Source: Actinomadura latina NBRC 106108
GTDB taxonomy: Bacteria; Actinomycetota; Actinomycetes; Streptosporangiales; Streptosporangiaceae
Length of the DNA: 64,000 nt
Direction: 5' to 3'
Assembly (NCBI RefSeq): GCF_001552195.1
Contig: NZ_BCQS01000003.1
Span: forward strand, 992,001-1,056,000
Shown here: in pieces, positions 1-8,823 of the stretch
Layout: the number at the start of each line of letters is the position of its first letter
How positions within the stretch are numbered: position 1 is the first letter of the stretch
Notes under the pieces: model-generated
Seen by the model: only the letters and a program-made list of their open reading frames with translations
Told to the model about the DNA's origin: nothing
Database searches by the model: none
Translations under genes and position numbers: made by a program

Positions 1-72
1 CGGCCTGATGCCTCGTCCGTGAGACGGATTTTCGGTCGTCCTCTATGGGGGCCGGCACCCATGCCGGGGCGC

Positions 73-98
73 GGCCCCGCCCGCGGCGGGGCGGGGCC
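73..98 (-). terminator. GC-rich hairpin after the carboxylase alpha gene
   Basis: A perfect 10-bp inverted repeat (73-82 and 89-98) with a 6-base loop lies just beyond the stop of the leftward carboxylase gene. There is no clear T-run, so it is a terminator-like hairpin of the kind common in actinomycetes. I see no gene in bases 1-106. Confidence 0.5.
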
Positions 99-106
99 GG
101 CCGCGG

Positions 107-1882
107 TCAGCTGTCCTTGATCTCGCAGATCACGGCGCCGGCGGAGACGGTCTGCCCCACCTCGGCGGACAGGCCGGTGAGCGTCCCGGCCTTGTGCGCG
201 GTCAGCGGCTGCTCCATCTTCATGGCCTCCAGGACCACGATCGTGTCACCGGCCGCCACGGTCGCGCCGTCCTCGACGACGATCTTGACGATGGTGCCCT
301 GCATCGGGCTGACGAGGGAGTCGCCGGACGCCTGCGCGCCGCCGCCCTTCCTGCCGCCGCGCCGCTTGGCGGGCTGCGCCTTCCCGGCGGCGCCCCCGCC
401 GGTCGGCGCGGCGCCGAACCCGGCGGGCAGGACGACCTCGATGCGCTTGCCGCCGACCTCGACGGTGACGCGCTCGCGCTCGCCGTCCTCCGCCTCGTCC
501 CCGGCCGGGACGTGCTCGAACGCCGGAATCCGGTTGTCGAACTCGGTCTCGATCCACCGGGTGTGGACGCTGAACGGCGTTTCGTCGTCCGCTGGGACGA
601 ACGCCGGGTCGTCCAGCACCGCCCGGTGGAACGGCAGCACCGTCGGCATGCCGTCGATCACGAACTCGGCGAGGGCGCGGCGGGCCCGCTCGACGGCCTG
701 CCGCCGCGTCGCGCCCGTCACGATCAGCTTGGCGATCAGCGAGTCGAACGCCTGCGGGACGGTCTGCCCCGCCTCGTAGCCCGCGTCCAGCCGGACGCCG
801 GGGCCGGTCGGCGGCTGCCACGCGGTCAGCGTGCCGACGGCCGGCAGGAACCCGCGGCCCGCGTCCTCGGCGTTCAGCCGGAACTCGATCGAGTGGCCGC
901 GCAGCTCAGGGTCGCCGTAGCCGAGCTCCTCGCCGTCGGCGACGCGGAACATCTCGCGGACGAGATCGACGCCCGCGACCTCCTCGGTGACCGGGTGCTC
1001 GACCTGCAGGCGGGTGTTGACCTCAAGGAACGAGATCGTGCCGTCCTGGCCGACGAGGAACTCGCACGTCCCCGCGCCGACGTACCCGGCCTCCTTCAGG
1101 ATGGCCTTGGACGAGCTGTACAGCAGGTCGAGCTGCTCGTCCGACAGGTACGGGGCCGGGGCCTCCTCGACGAGCTTCTGGTGCCGGCGCTGCAGCGAGC
1201 AGTCGCGGGTGGAGACGACGACCACGTTGCCGTGCTTGTCGGCCAGGCACTGGGTCTCCACATGCCGGGGCTTGTCGAGGTACCGCTCGACGAAGCACTC
1301 GCCGCGGCCGAACGCGCCCACGGCCTCGCGGACGGCGGAGTCGTACAGCTCGGCGACCTCGTCCAGCTTCCGGGCGACCTTCAGGCCGCGCCCGCCGCCG
1401 CCGAACGCCGCCTTGATCGCGATGGGCAGGCCGTGCTCCTCGGCGAACGCGACCACCTCGTCCGCGCCCGACACGGGGTCCTTGGTGCCGGCCACCAGCG
1501 GCGCGCCGACCTTCTGCGCGATGTGCCGGGCCTGCACCTTGTCGCCCAGCGCGGTGATCGCGGCGGGCGGCGGACCGATCCAGGTCAGCCCGGCGTTCTC
1601 CACCGCCGCCGCGAAGTCGGCGTTCTCGGCCAGGAACCCGTAGCCGGGGTGGACGGCGTCCGCGCCCGCCTCCTCGGCGATCCTCAGCAGCTTCTCAATG
1701 TTCAGGTAGCTCTCGGCCGCCGTCTGCCCGCCCAGGGCGAACGCCTCGTCGGCGACCCGAACGTGCAGCGCCTCCAGATCGGGCTCGGCGTACACCGCCA
1801 CACTCGCCAGCCCCGCATCACGGCAGGCACGGGCTATACGTACCGCGATCTCACCGCGGTTGGCGATCAGGACCTTGCGCAC
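107..1882 (-). CDS. acetyl/propionyl-CoA carboxylase alpha subunit (biotin carboxylase + BCCP)
   Basis: This is the 591-residue biotinylated alpha chain of an acyl-CoA carboxylase. It carboxylates biotin with ATP and bicarbonate in the cytoplasm and hands CO2 to a beta subunit. The N-terminus [17 protein letters not shown] is the biotin carboxylase signature. A glycine-rich ATP-grasp loop ([13 protein letters not shown]) sits near residue 157 and [14 protein letters not shown] near 287. The C-terminal BCCP domain carries the biotinylation motif EAMKMEQ near residue 554, with a Pro/Ala/Lys-rich linker at about 485-520. The GTG start is supported by GGGAGGAG a few bases upstream. Its likely beta and epsilon partners lie at 27.8-29.7 kb and a biotin ligase at 33.3 kb. 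Substrate preference (acetyl or propionyl) cannot be told from this chain. Confidence 0.95.
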   Translation of the reverse strand: MRKVLIANRGEIAVRIARACRDAGLASVAVYAEPDLEALHVRVADEAFALGGQTAAESYLNIEKLLRIAEEAGADAVHPGYGFLAENADFAAAVENAGLTWIGPPPAAITALGDKVQARHIAQKVGAPLVAGTKDPVSGADEVVAFAEEHGLPIAIKAAFGGGGRGLKVARKLDEVAELYDSAVREAVGAFGRGECFVERYLDKPRHVETQCLADKHGNVVVVSTRDCSLQRRHQKLVEEAPAPYLSDEQLDLLYSSSKAILKEAGYVGAGTCEFLVGQDGTISFLEVNTRLQVEHPVTEEVAGVDLVREMFRVADGEELGYGDPELRGHSIEFRLNAEDAGRGFLPAVGTLTAWQPPTGPGVRLDAGYEAGQTVPQAFDSLIAKLIVTGATRRQAVERARRALAEFVIDGMPTVLPFHRAVLDDPAFVPADDETPFSVHTRWIETEFDNRIPAFEHVPAGDEAEDGERERVTVEVGGKRIEVVLPAGFGAAPTGGGAAGKAQPAKRRGGRKGGGAQASGDSLVSPMQGTIVKIVVEDGATVAAGDTIVVLEAMKMEQPLTAHKAGTLTGLSAEVGQTVSAGAVICEIKDS

Positions 1883-1914
1883 GTGGGTCTCCTCCCTGAA
1901 CCTCGCAGGCAGTC

Positions 1915-1943
1915 TAGATAACCGCCGATCCAGGTTTTCGTAA
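1915..1943 (-). promoter_or_regulatory. candidate promoter for the carboxylase alpha gene
   Basis: Read on the minus strand, TTACGA (1938-1943) and TATCTA (1915-1920) are separated by 17 bases and lie about 30 bases before the start codon. This is a plausible housekeeping-type promoter judged by eye only. Confidence 0.35.
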
Positions 1944-2086
1944 GCCCCTCCTTATTGGGGCCCAGGTCCCATATAGCGGGAGGTCTCGCGTGATAACGGT
2001 CTGGTGACCGGGGGAGCCCGGCCGCGCCGCCCGCCGTCTCATGGAGCGACCCGCGAGCCGAGTGGTACGGGTCGGGAGGAGTGGTC

Positions 2087-3133
2087 GTGGCCAACAAGGA
2101 GTCGTCCGCCGACAAGATCCGGTCCGCGGGCAGGAACCGGGTCTCGGGGCTCGGCAAGCCCCGCCGGCGCACCGCCGTCATCGCCGCCGTCCTGCTGGTC
2201 GTCGTCGGCTGGCCGGTGCTCAGCGCCCTGTTCGGCGGGTACGAGCGGACCAGCGGCGGCGAGATCGCGGTCGTCCGCAACGGCGGGTTCTTCGACAACA
2301 ACAGGATCCGGCAGGTCATCGACCCCGGCTCCGGGCGGGTCTGGATCGGGCTCTACTCGCAGGTCCACAAGTACCCCGCCCAGCAGCGCTTCTACACGAT
2401 CACCTCGGACGCGCGGAAGGGCGACGAGACCGGCGTGGACGTCGTCACCGTGCCGAGCGCCGACGGCGTCAACATGGGCATCGAGGGGACGCTGTACTTC
2501 ACCCTCAACCAGGACCACAAGACCCTCCGGGACTTCGACGACAAGTACGGCACGCGCAAGTTCCGCAGCGCCGGCGGCGAGATGTACAACGTCTACGACG
2601 GCGACAAGGGCTGGTCCGCGTTCCTCGACCAGATCGTCCGGCCGGTGATCGACAACGACCTGCGCAGCCAGATCAACAGCTTCCGCTGCGCCGAGCTGGT
2701 CTCGTCCTGCGCCCTCGTGCAGAACTCGTCCGCGCAGCCGAAGAACGTCCAGGCCGTGGGGCAGAAGGCGCAGAGCAACAACGCCAACATCGCCAAGGTG
2801 CAGAACGCGATCAACACGAGCCTGGCCGCGGACCTGGAGCAGACGCTCGGCGGCAGGTTCGTGACCAACATCCACTTCAACCTCGTCCGGGTCACCCTGC
2901 CGTCCAAGGTGCAGGACGCCGTGGACCGCGCCCAGGCCGCCTTCGCGCAGGTCAGCGAGGCACAGGCGAAGGTCGCCACGGCGAAGGCGGAGGCCGCGGC
3001 GAACAAGGCCCGGCAGAACGGCTACAACAAGTGCCCGACCTGCGCGAGGATCGAGGAACTGAAGGCGCTCCCGCAGGGCATCACCGTCTACGCGCCCGGC
3101 AACCCGAACGGGCCGCTCCTGCGGGGCAACTGA
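2087..3133 (+). CDS. SPFH/Band 7 (prohibitin-like) membrane protein
   Basis: About 348 residues. A basic N-terminus is followed by one membrane segment (about residues 25-48, AVIAAVLLVVVGWPVLSALF) and then a beta-rich SPFH/Band 7 region (GGEIAVVRNGGFFDNNRIRQVI, residues about 57-80; ADGVNMGIEGTLYFTL, about 125-140). The C-terminus is Ala/Lys/Gln-rich and probably coiled coil (about 270-315). Such proteins form membrane-anchored oligomers that organise microdomains, but the specific role here is unknown. Two in-frame GTG codons are possible (2081 and 2087). The second is preferred because GGAGGA at 2075-2080 gives it a 6-base spacing. It is followed after 12 bases by a small membrane protein, probably co-transcribed. 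Confidence 0.75.
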   Translation: MANKESSADKIRSAGRNRVSGLGKPRRRTAVIAAVLLVVVGWPVLSALFGGYERTSGGEIAVVRNGGFFDNNRIRQVIDPGSGRVWIGLYSQVHKYPAQQRFYTITSDARKGDETGVDVVTVPSADGVNMGIEGTLYFTLNQDHKTLRDFDDKYGTRKFRSAGGEMYNVYDGDKGWSAFLDQIVRPVIDNDLRSQINSFRCAELVSSCALVQNSSAQPKNVQAVGQKAQSNNANIAKVQNAINTSLAADLEQTLGGRFVTNIHFNLVRVTLPSKVQDAVDRAQAAFAQVSEAQAKVATAKAEAAANKARQNGYNKCPTCARIEELKALPQGITVYAPGNPNGPLLRGN

Positions 3134-3145
3134 CGGAGGCCGATC

Positions 3146-3475
3146 GTGCGGTTCCTGATCGTTCTGGTGGCGCTGGCGGCGGCCGCCGCGGTGGTCGTCC
3201 TGCTGATGTACGCGTTCGCCGACCGCTCGGCCGCCGGCCGGGCCGCGCTGGAACGCGGCGCCCGGTGGGAGGCGCACACCGAGTCGTCCGGCGGCGTCAC
3301 CACGGTCGTCGTCCGGCAGGTCTCCCGGAACGACGCCGGAGACCTGCTCGCCGAGGTCGGACGGCAGACCGTCGCGTCCATCCCGGACGGCGATCCGGAA
3401 TGGGAGGAGCGCTATCACGAGGCGATGGCGCAGGCCCGTTCCCGCGTCGCCGCACTGCAGAGCGAAGCGGACTGA
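3146..3475 (+). CDS. small membrane-anchored protein of unknown function
   Basis: 109 residues from a GTG start preceded by GGAGG. Residues 2-26 form one hydrophobic segment (FLIVLVALAAAAAVVVLLMYAF). A soluble acidic tail of about 80 residues ends in a helix (WEERYHEAMAQARSRVAALQ). I do not recognise a family. It lies 12 bases after the SPFH gene, so it is likely a membrane partner of that protein, but this is inferred from position only. Confidence 0.6.
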   Translation: MRFLIVLVALAAAAAVVVLLMYAFADRSAAGRAALERGARWEAHTESSGGVTTVVVRQVSRNDAGDLLAEVGRQTVASIPDGDPEWEERYHEAMAQARSRVAALQSEAD

Positions 3476-3494
3476 CCTGCCATTTCCCGGAAAA

Positions 3495-3518
3495 GCCCCC
3501 GCCCCCTTCCGCGGGGGC
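3495..3518 (+). terminator. hairpin terminator after the SPFH operon
   Basis: An 8-bp perfect stem (GCCCCCGC / GCGGGGGC) with an 8-base loop lies about 20 bases after the stop of the small membrane protein. No T-run follows. Confidence 0.55.
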
Positions 3519-3611
3519 GCGGGCCTTCGGGTGAAAGCACGCCCTCCGCACCGCGCCGGCCGGTGTACCCTCGGCTCGAATCTGCTCGCACATGATCAGC
3601 GGGAGACGCCG

Positions 3612-4148
3612 ATGGTGCGCCCCTGGCTCGCCCTGGCGGTCGTGCTGGCGGCCTGCCTGGCGGCGCCGTCGTCCAGCGTCCGGCGGGAGAGTCCCGCCGT
3701 CGAGGACTACGTCACCCGGCAGCTCACCGCCGTCGCGAGCACCTTCCTGGAACGCCGCTCCCAGGCCCTCGTCCCGAAGCGCGACCGGGACCGCTGCGAC
3801 ACGCCGACGGAGGTCCTCGGCGTGCGGATCTCCCCGACGCTGGCGCGCTCGCAGGAGCGCGCCCTCCGGGAACTGGAGGCCAGCAGCCGCGCGCCCGTCG
3901 AGGGCGGCCCCGCCTACACCGGCGCCCGCACCCGCCTCGACCCGGCGCGCGCCGTCCGGTCCGGCGACCGGATCACGCTGGAGGCGGTGGAGCACACCGA
4001 GGTCCGGTACGGCGGCGGCAAGGTCGTCCAGTCGGTCCGGCGCCGGTTCGTGTTCCGGACGCGCGGCGAGCAGATCACCCTGGTCGCCGAGCGCGTCCTG
4101 GACCCGGACGCGCACCCGGTCAACGACCCCGTCAGCACCGACCGCTGA
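3612..4148 (+). CDS. putative lipoprotein of unknown function
   Basis: 178 residues from the ATG at 3612, which has GGGAGA about 6 bases upstream and begins directly with a signal sequence. MVRPWLALAVVLAAC ends in a lipobox-like LAAC, so the protein is probably exported and lipidated at Cys15. The mature part is mixed alpha/beta with no motif I know. The C-terminal half (RSGDRITLEAVEHTEV, then RRRFVFRTRGEQITLVAERVL) looks like a beta-sheet domain. It stands alone between the SPFH operon and the WXG100 genes. Confidence 0.6.
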   Translation: MVRPWLALAVVLAACLAAPSSSVRRESPAVEDYVTRQLTAVASTFLERRSQALVPKRDRDRCDTPTEVLGVRISPTLARSQERALRELEASSRAPVEGGPAYTGARTRLDPARAVRSGDRITLEAVEHTEVRYGGGKVVQSVRRRFVFRTRGEQITLVAERVLDPDAHPVNDPVSTDR

Positions 4149-4183
4149 CCGTGCTTTCCGCCTGAAAACGTTCTGAAATTCCC

Positions 4184-4212
4184 TTGACGGGCAGTAAGTA
4201 AGCTCGTCACAA
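4184..4212 (+). promoter_or_regulatory. possible promoter of the WXG100 operon
   Basis: TTGACG at 4184-4189 lies 17 bases before a weak TCACAA at 4207-4212, in the 234-base gap before the first WXG100 gene. A short inverted repeat (GGCGT at 4310-4314, ACGCC at 4321-4325) lies further down the leader. Both are tentative. Confidence 0.25.
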
Positions 4213-4382
4213 CCCCGCCGTGGCCACATCCGGACATCCCGAGATGGCGGGATTATGGCCGTTTCAGCGGACGACGGACGAGGCAAACCTGGATTGTCGT
4301 GAGAGATGGGGCGTAAGCTGACGCCATTCTTTCCCGTACCACGGCAAAACGTTCGGCGATCAGCGACGAAAGGGCCGGAGCG

Positions 4383-4652
4383 ATGGGTGACAAGCGCGGC
4401 GCCAACCTGGGCGAACTCGAGGAACTGTCCCGCATCTTCAGCAAGCACTCCCGCAACCTCGATGCCCTGATCAAGGACCTCAACGGCCGCACCGTCAGCA
4501 GCAGCGCCGCCTGGTGGGGTCCCGGCGCCGACCGCTTCCGGAGCGCCTGGGCCGAGGCCAAGACGGCCTTCGACAAGATGGCCCTCGCCCTGGAGCAGGG
4601 CAGCCAGGACATCCGCAAGTCCCAGCAGAACATCGAGGCCGCCACCCGCTGA
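4383..4652 (+). CDS. WXG100-family (EsxA-like) secretion protein
   Basis: 89 residues forming a helical hairpin of the WXG100 type. Helix 1 runs to about residue 40, the turn SSAAWWGPGADRF carries the W-x-G motif at about residues 45-48, and helix 2 runs to the end. Members are small dimeric substrates or chaperones of type VII (ESX) secretion. The length is typical. The ATG follows a run of purines (GGGCCGGAGCG). The neighbouring 82-residue protein also has a W-x-G turn, so the two may form the usual heterodimer. The C-terminus (QQNIEAATR) lacks a clear YxxxD/E signal. Confidence 0.8.
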   Translation: MGDKRGANLGELEELSRIFSKHSRNLDALIKDLNGRTVSSSAAWWGPGADRFRSAWAEAKTAFDKMALALEQGSQDIRKSQQNIEAATR

Positions 4653-4755
4653 CCTCCCCGAGCCGCGGGTCCCGGCCCATCCCCCCGAGGCCGGGACCCG
4701 CATCAGCTTCCATCCCCGGCGTCCCCCGCAGCCGGCTCCACGCCAGAGGGATCCC

Positions 4756-5004
4756 GTGAGCAAGCCGTCACCGCTGCAACTGCAATTCCTCCTCGGCCAT
4801 ATCCAGCTGCTGTCCGACGAGCACTGGCACCTGCTCACCGCCTCCCGCCAGGCCATGGACGACCACGCCTGGGTCGGCGGCGGCGCGTCCCGCGACTTCG
4901 CGCGCAAGCTCGACGAGAGCGACGCCGCCTTGCACGCCGAACTGCGCAAGGCCCTCCAGCTCCTCAGGGACGAGCTGAACCGCAACCCGTTCGGGACGAG
5001 CTGA
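4756..5004 (+). CDS. second WXG100-like small protein
   Basis: 82 residues from a GTG start. It is predicted all-helical with a central turn DDHAWVGGGASRDF containing W-x-G at about residues 39-41. This fits a WXG100-like fold although sequence similarity to the first protein is low. It lies 103 bases after the first WXG gene and one base before the 721-residue gene, to which it must be translationally close. I infer it is the chaperone or partner of the WXG100 protein, of the large protein, or of both. Confidence 0.65.
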   Translation: MSKPSPLQLQFLLGHIQLLSDEHWHLLTASRQAMDDHAWVGGGASRDFARKLDESDAALHAELRKALQLLRDELNRNPFGTS

Positions 5005-5005
5005 C

Positions 5006-7171
5006 ATGGGCGACACCTGGCTCGACCCGAACACCTGCGGCGTGAAGCTCGCCGAGTTCGAGCACATGACCCGGCAGATGACGCAGGCCGCCCCGAAGCT
5101 CGCCGAACTCGCCGACAAGCTGTGGCAGGCCCTCAACACCGCCCAGGTCAGCACGGCGCCCGCGATGGAGATCAAACGCATCGCCGCCTGGGCCAACGAG
5201 GCCGCGTCCGACCTGCGCCGCCGCAACCAGCTCGCGCACGACCTCGACCGGCAGAAGCTCGCCTTCGTCGTCTGCCGCCAGGACGGCGACTACCTGAAAC
5301 TCCCCGACCGCTACACCGACCAGGTCGGCTACGCAGCCGGCCGCCGCAGCGCCGGCCTGTTCCGCCGCGCGGCCTCCGGTGACCTTGAAGCCAAAGCCGC
5401 TCTGCGCCGCCTGCGCCCGGAGGACATCACCCCGATGTTCGCCAAGGGCCTCCTGGAGGCTCTCGGCCCCGAGGCGCTCCTCAAGCTCCCGATGGACCTG
5501 ACGCTCCCGCTTGCCGCCGACGTCCGGCAGCACCGCGAAGGCGTGGACGCCCACGCCGCCGAGACCCGCGCGACCCTGGCCCTCCTGGGCCGCAGCCTGG
5601 CTCTGGCCACCCGTCCCGACACGAGGGCCTACCTGGGCGACGACTACCTTCGTGCCCTCACCGCGGCCGGACGCAAGAACTTCCCGCCCCTCAGCGCCCC
5701 GCCGAACGGCACGTCCGGCTACCAGTCCCTGACGGCTCTCCTCAGTGCCGCCGGCGACACCCGCTTCTCCGCCCACTTCATCGAGGTCGTCGGCAGCGAC
5801 ATGATCGCCTACGACAGCCGGCTCCGGAAGACCCTCGGCCAGGAGCCGCGCCCCACCCTCACCGGCAAGGCCGGCCTGGGCAACGCCCTGAACCCCACCA
5901 CGACCAAGGTCGTCCCGGACGACCGCAAAACAGACTTCCTGGCACCTCTGCTCACCGCCGCCGCCCTCGCCGGCAAGGAGGCGTCCCAAGCCCTACTGAC
6001 CCACGTCTACATGGGCCCGTTCCAGGAGGGCACCGACCCCAACTTCAAGGGCACGACACTCCAGTACCTCCTCCACGACCGCCGCCCCACCTGGGGCCTC
6101 ACCGACCACGGCGCCGCCCTGGGCCAAACCATCCAGACCGCCGCCACGGGCCAGGACAAAGAGTCCACGGACCTCGCCTTCGAGGCGGCGAAGATCCTCA
6201 CAGCCGATGCCCGCAAGAACTTCGTGGTCAAGAACGGGGTCCTTCAGATCCCGGAGCAAGGACCGTTCGACGCTCTAGGACACGGTGAACTGGGCGACGC
6301 GATCGCTCGCCCGAAGCACTTCGACGAACTCTCCGGCCTGCGCCCCGCCATGGCGACGGTCCTTGTCGCCCACCTGGAGAGACTGCACGACATCGTGCGG
6401 CTCTCCGACTACACCAAGAGATCCGGATCTACGGGACTGACCGGCCAGGATCTCGACTACCTCCTCCTGGACCTGACACGGGACGCGAGTGCCTACGAAC
6501 ACCTCCTCATGGGGCAGATCGCCCACGCGAAGCTCGCCGTTGACCGGGCGGTGGCCAAGAACGGTGATCTCTCCGGTGCCATCACTGACGAGAGCCGGAT
6601 GTTCGGTCACCTCCTGGAAGCCCGTCACCAGACGGTTGGTGCCGAAGAAGGACGCCTCGCCGAAGACCTCAACCGCATGCGCAAGTACGTGGGTTTCTCC
6701 GTCGGCCTCGTCCCGCTCGCCCCGGCAATGATCGCCGAGCGTATCCCAGGCGGGGGGAAGGCTGCCGAGGCGGCCATGCTCCAGCTCACCGGAAAACTGA
6801 CCGATGTCGCGGCGAAGAGACTGGCGGACAAGGCCGATCAGACGATCCTGGCCTCGACCACGGAGACAGAGGCCGTCGAGCAATTGTTCGATCAAATGAT
6901 CCTCTCCTCGATGGTGGCCAACGGACGTCTCGACGGTCCGGATCTGGCTGGACAGCCGTTTGCCACGAAGGGTCCTCACCCCAGGGTTCGGCCTATCGAA
7001 TCGATGAGCGAATCCGAGTTGGAGAGGTTTCTGTTTTGGGCCGAGAGTAGATTGCACCTGGGGGATATTGCCGGTGATGTTCAGGATAGGATACGGAACG
7101 GGCGAGAGAAGACCGCCGGGCATTACAAGGGCTCGGATGGTAAGAGCGTGATTCCGAGCCCTCAGCGATGA
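5006..7171 (+). CDS. large protein of unknown function in a WXG100 (type VII) locus
   Basis: 721 residues, mainly helical, with no family I can name with certainty. It may belong to the DUF6571-like large proteins found beside actinobacterial WXG100 genes, but that is from memory. The first 90 residues (LAEFEHMTRQMTQAAPKLAE onward) look like a helical WXG/LXG-type targeting domain. A helical body follows. There is one hydrophobic stretch near residues 567-585 (VGFSVGLVPLAPAMIAERI). No signal peptide or nuclease motif is visible. The stop of the preceding gene is one base away, and its own stop overlaps the next start (ATGA at 7168-7171). Codon use becomes visibly less GC-rich over the last 150 codons. 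It could be a type VII substrate or toxin, or a structural partner. Confidence 0.6.
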   Translation: MGDTWLDPNTCGVKLAEFEHMTRQMTQAAPKLAELADKLWQALNTAQVSTAPAMEIKRIAAWANEAASDLRRRNQLAHDLDRQKLAFVVCRQDGDYLKLPDRYTDQVGYAAGRRSAGLFRRAASGDLEAKAALRRLRPEDITPMFAKGLLEALGPEALLKLPMDLTLPLAADVRQHREGVDAHAAETRATLALLGRSLALATRPDTRAYLGDDYLRALTAAGRKNFPPLSAPPNGTSGYQSLTALLSAAGDTRFSAHFIEVVGSDMIAYDSRLRKTLGQEPRPTLTGKAGLGNALNPTTTKVVPDDRKTDFLAPLLTAAALAGKEASQALLTHVYMGPFQEGTDPNFKGTTLQYLLHDRRPTWGLTDHGAALGQTIQTAATGQDKESTDLAFEAAKILTADARKNFVVKNGVLQIPEQGPFDALGHGELGDAIARPKHFDELSGLRPAMATVLVAHLERLHDIVRLSDYTKRSGSTGLTGQDLDYLLLDLTRDASAYEHLLMGQIAHAKLAVDRAVAKNGDLSGAITDESRMFGHLLEARHQTVGAEEGRLAEDLNRMRKYVGFSVGLVPLAPAMIAERIPGGGKAAEAAMLQLTGKLTDVAAKRLADKADQTILASTTETEAVEQLFDQMILSSMVANGRLDGPDLAGQPFATKGPHPRVRPIESMSESELERFLFWAESRLHLGDIAGDVQDRIRNGREKTAGHYKGSDGKSVIPSPQR

Positions 7172-7749
7172 CTTCGGTGCGGAGCGCCCTGGGGCTTGTT
7201 CTGGCGATCACGATGGTGTTCGTTGCGGGATGTCATGGCGGTTCGCGGAAGCCGAATCAACCTCCTGACGTGCGGCCCGTTGCGGACGGTGCCCCTTACC
7301 TTTGTGACCTGGTGCCAGAGTCCGCCTTTCGTCGGGCGACGGGGGTTACCGGCCCGCTGAAGAGTGACTGGGGTAAACCGCGGACAAATGATGGGCTCTG
7401 TCTGGCGCGGCCTCCGAAGGGTCCTGCTTCGCTGGGTCTCGAGTGGTCATATGACGGCGGGGAGAAGATTCTGCGGACGCAGCGGGAGAACTGGACTCAC
7501 CGGTCACCTCATCAACTCCCGCCCGAGTTGGGGCGCGGGCTGGCCGGATACCAGGCGTCGGGTGGCCTCGATGGGCTTCCCAACTATGTGATCGCGTTGT
7601 TCCGGTGCGGGAAGAAGAAGCCGTGGATCAGTCTCGGTTTCGTTCGGGTGGTGCGAGGGCGGGATGCGGTGCAGGACATGTTTGACTTCATGCGAATTGC
7701 CGAGAAGCGGTTCGGGGAGATTCACAAGTGCACGCCGAGGCCGTCATGA
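7168..7749 (+). CDS. DUF3558-like lipoprotein
   Basis: 193 residues with a classical lipoprotein signal (LGLVLAITMVFVAGC, Cys at about residue 22). The mature domain begins near PYLCDLVPESAFRRATG, which resembles the start of the DUF3558 lipoproteins common in actinomycetes, with a few Cys that may pair. It is translationally coupled to the 721-residue protein through an ATGA overlap, so it probably acts with it at the outer face of the membrane. GC at third positions is lower than in the surrounding genes. Function is unknown. Confidence 0.6.
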   Translation: MTSVRSALGLVLAITMVFVAGCHGGSRKPNQPPDVRPVADGAPYLCDLVPESAFRRATGVTGPLKSDWGKPRTNDGLCLARPPKGPASLGLEWSYDGGEKILRTQRENWTHRSPHQLPPELGRGLAGYQASGGLDGLPNYVIALFRCGKKKPWISLGFVRVVRGRDAVQDMFDFMRIAEKRFGEIHKCTPRPS

Positions 7750-8243
7750 GTAGGGGGCCCGCTCTCGGGGTTGCCGAGTTCGAGCGACGGATCCGGTGTG
7801 CGGTGTGGGGGACGGCCGTCACCATGGCGTTGACCGGGTGGACGATGGCGCCGTGGGTCGACGCAAGCGGCACGAGCTACGTGCTTTGGGAGTTGGCCGC
7901 AGTACCGGAGGTGGACGGGCCGGGTAGGGCACTGCCCTTGCTGATGATGGTCACCCTGCTGCTGGGGGTGGCGGCGAGCGCGGCGGCAACACGCTCACTC
8001 TCTTTGGCGGCGTGGCTGGTCGGCTGCGTCACCGTTGTCTCGACCTTCGCGTTCTCCTTCGACCCGGGTGACAAGTACGACCTCGGATACGGCGCCCACT
8101 ATGCGGTGACGCTCTCCCTCGCGTACGTGGTGGTGTTCCTCTGCGTGTGGCGGTCGGCGAAGGGGAAGCCTCCGCCGGAGAAGGTGGCCCGGTGGATGGA
8201 TCCGTCATTCGGGACGGTCGACGAGCGCGGGCGGCGCGGATGA
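7746..8243 (+). CDS. small integral membrane protein, type VII locus
   Basis: 165 residues from the ATG at 7746, which overlaps the lipoprotein stop as ATGA. An in-frame GTG 18 bases upstream is the alternative. Four membrane segments can be seen at about residues 18-37, 59-80, 85-104 and 118-137, with a short basic cytoplasmic tail. I do not recognise a family. It is the last gene of the five-gene WXG100 run and is presumably a membrane partner of the lipoprotein and the large protein. Confidence 0.6.
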   Translation: MSRGPALGVAEFERRIRCAVWGTAVTMALTGWTMAPWVDASGTSYVLWELAAVPEVDGPGRALPLLMMVTLLLGVAASAAATRSLSLAAWLVGCVTVVSTFAFSFDPGDKYDLGYGAHYAVTLSLAYVVVFLCVWRSAKGKPPPEKVARWMDPSFGTVDERGRRG

Positions 8244-8294
8244 TCAGCCGGTAGGGGTCACCCGCCGGCGTCCTCCTGGGCCACGGTGCGGGAG

Positions 8295-8720
8295 TCAGGG
8301 CTTGAGGCGGGCCCAGACCCATTTGCCGCCGGCCGGGTCGGGGGTGTAGCCGCATGAGGCGGCGAGGGCGGCGACGATCGGGAGGCCCCGGCCGCCGTTG
8401 TCGTCCCAGTGCTCCTCCGAGACGTCCAGTGTGTCGAGCGTCATGTCGGCCATGGGGCGGATGCACGGGACTGCCGGGCTGGTGTCCCATACGGCGATGA
8501 GGACGCCGGCGATGTCGTGGCTGCACTGGTAGCGGATCTCCTTGCCGGGCGTGGCCGCCACGGCGTTGGCGATCAATTCCGAGGCGATCAGGAATGCATC
8601 GTCCGAAATATGTGCATAGCCCCATTTGTCGAGTCGCGAGCGCGTGAGCGTTCGCGCCAGGCCGGGAGCCGCCTTCGATGCCAGAATGGGCATCACCAGG
8701 CAGTCGGGCGTTGTGATCAT
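8295..8720 (-). CDS. anti-sigma-type ATP-binding protein (HATPase_c_2)
   Basis: 141 residues from the ATG at 8720, which has GAAAGG upstream. A longer frame reaches 8855 but runs into the promoter of the divergent gene. It carries the GHKL N-box (DAFLIASELIANAVAAT) and the G-box (DDNGGRGLPIVAALA), but no His-kinase dimer domain. This is the compact RsbW-like layout seen in the many actinomycete ATP-binding regulators. It is divergent from the XRE-DUF5753/DUF397 pair, giving the three-part arrangement of whiJ/abaA-like loci in Streptomyces (known context). It probably binds a sigma factor or another regulator; the partner is unknown. Confidence 0.85.
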   Translation of the reverse strand: MITTPDCLVMPILASKAAPGLARTLTRSRLDKWGYAHISDDAFLIASELIANAVAATPGKEIRYQCSHDIAGVLIAVWDTSPAVPCIRPMADMTLDTLDVSEEHWDDNGGRGLPIVAALAASCGYTPDPAGGKWVWARLKP

Positions 8721-8788
8721 GGCCGGGCCTTTCGCGCTGCTGTTTCTATGTTTCTCCTCCAAGGATGGGCAGCTGCGGCTATCTTCTT

Positions 8789-8813
8789 GTGTATCTCCGA
8801 AAATCGGAAACAC
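8789..8813 (+). promoter_or_regulatory. candidate operator of the XRE regulator
   Basis: The stretch holds an inverted repeat CCGA-AAA-TCGG (8797-8807) flanked by GTGT (8789-8792) and ACAC (8810-8813). It ends at the ribosome binding site GGGAGG (8814-8819) of the XRE gene. It sits in the 103-base divergent promoter region, so autoregulation is likely. Confidence 0.4.
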
Positions 8814-8823
8814 GGGAGGTTGT

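Noticed and set aside
194..1921. Long open frame antisense to the carboxylase alpha gene
   Set aside because: It mirrors the GC-ending codons of the real gene, is rich in Arg, Gly and Ala, and has no recognisable domain.
8626..8823. Longer N-terminus for the XRE regulator
   Set aside because: It would translate the divergent promoter and operator, and homologues of this family begin just before the helix-turn-helix.
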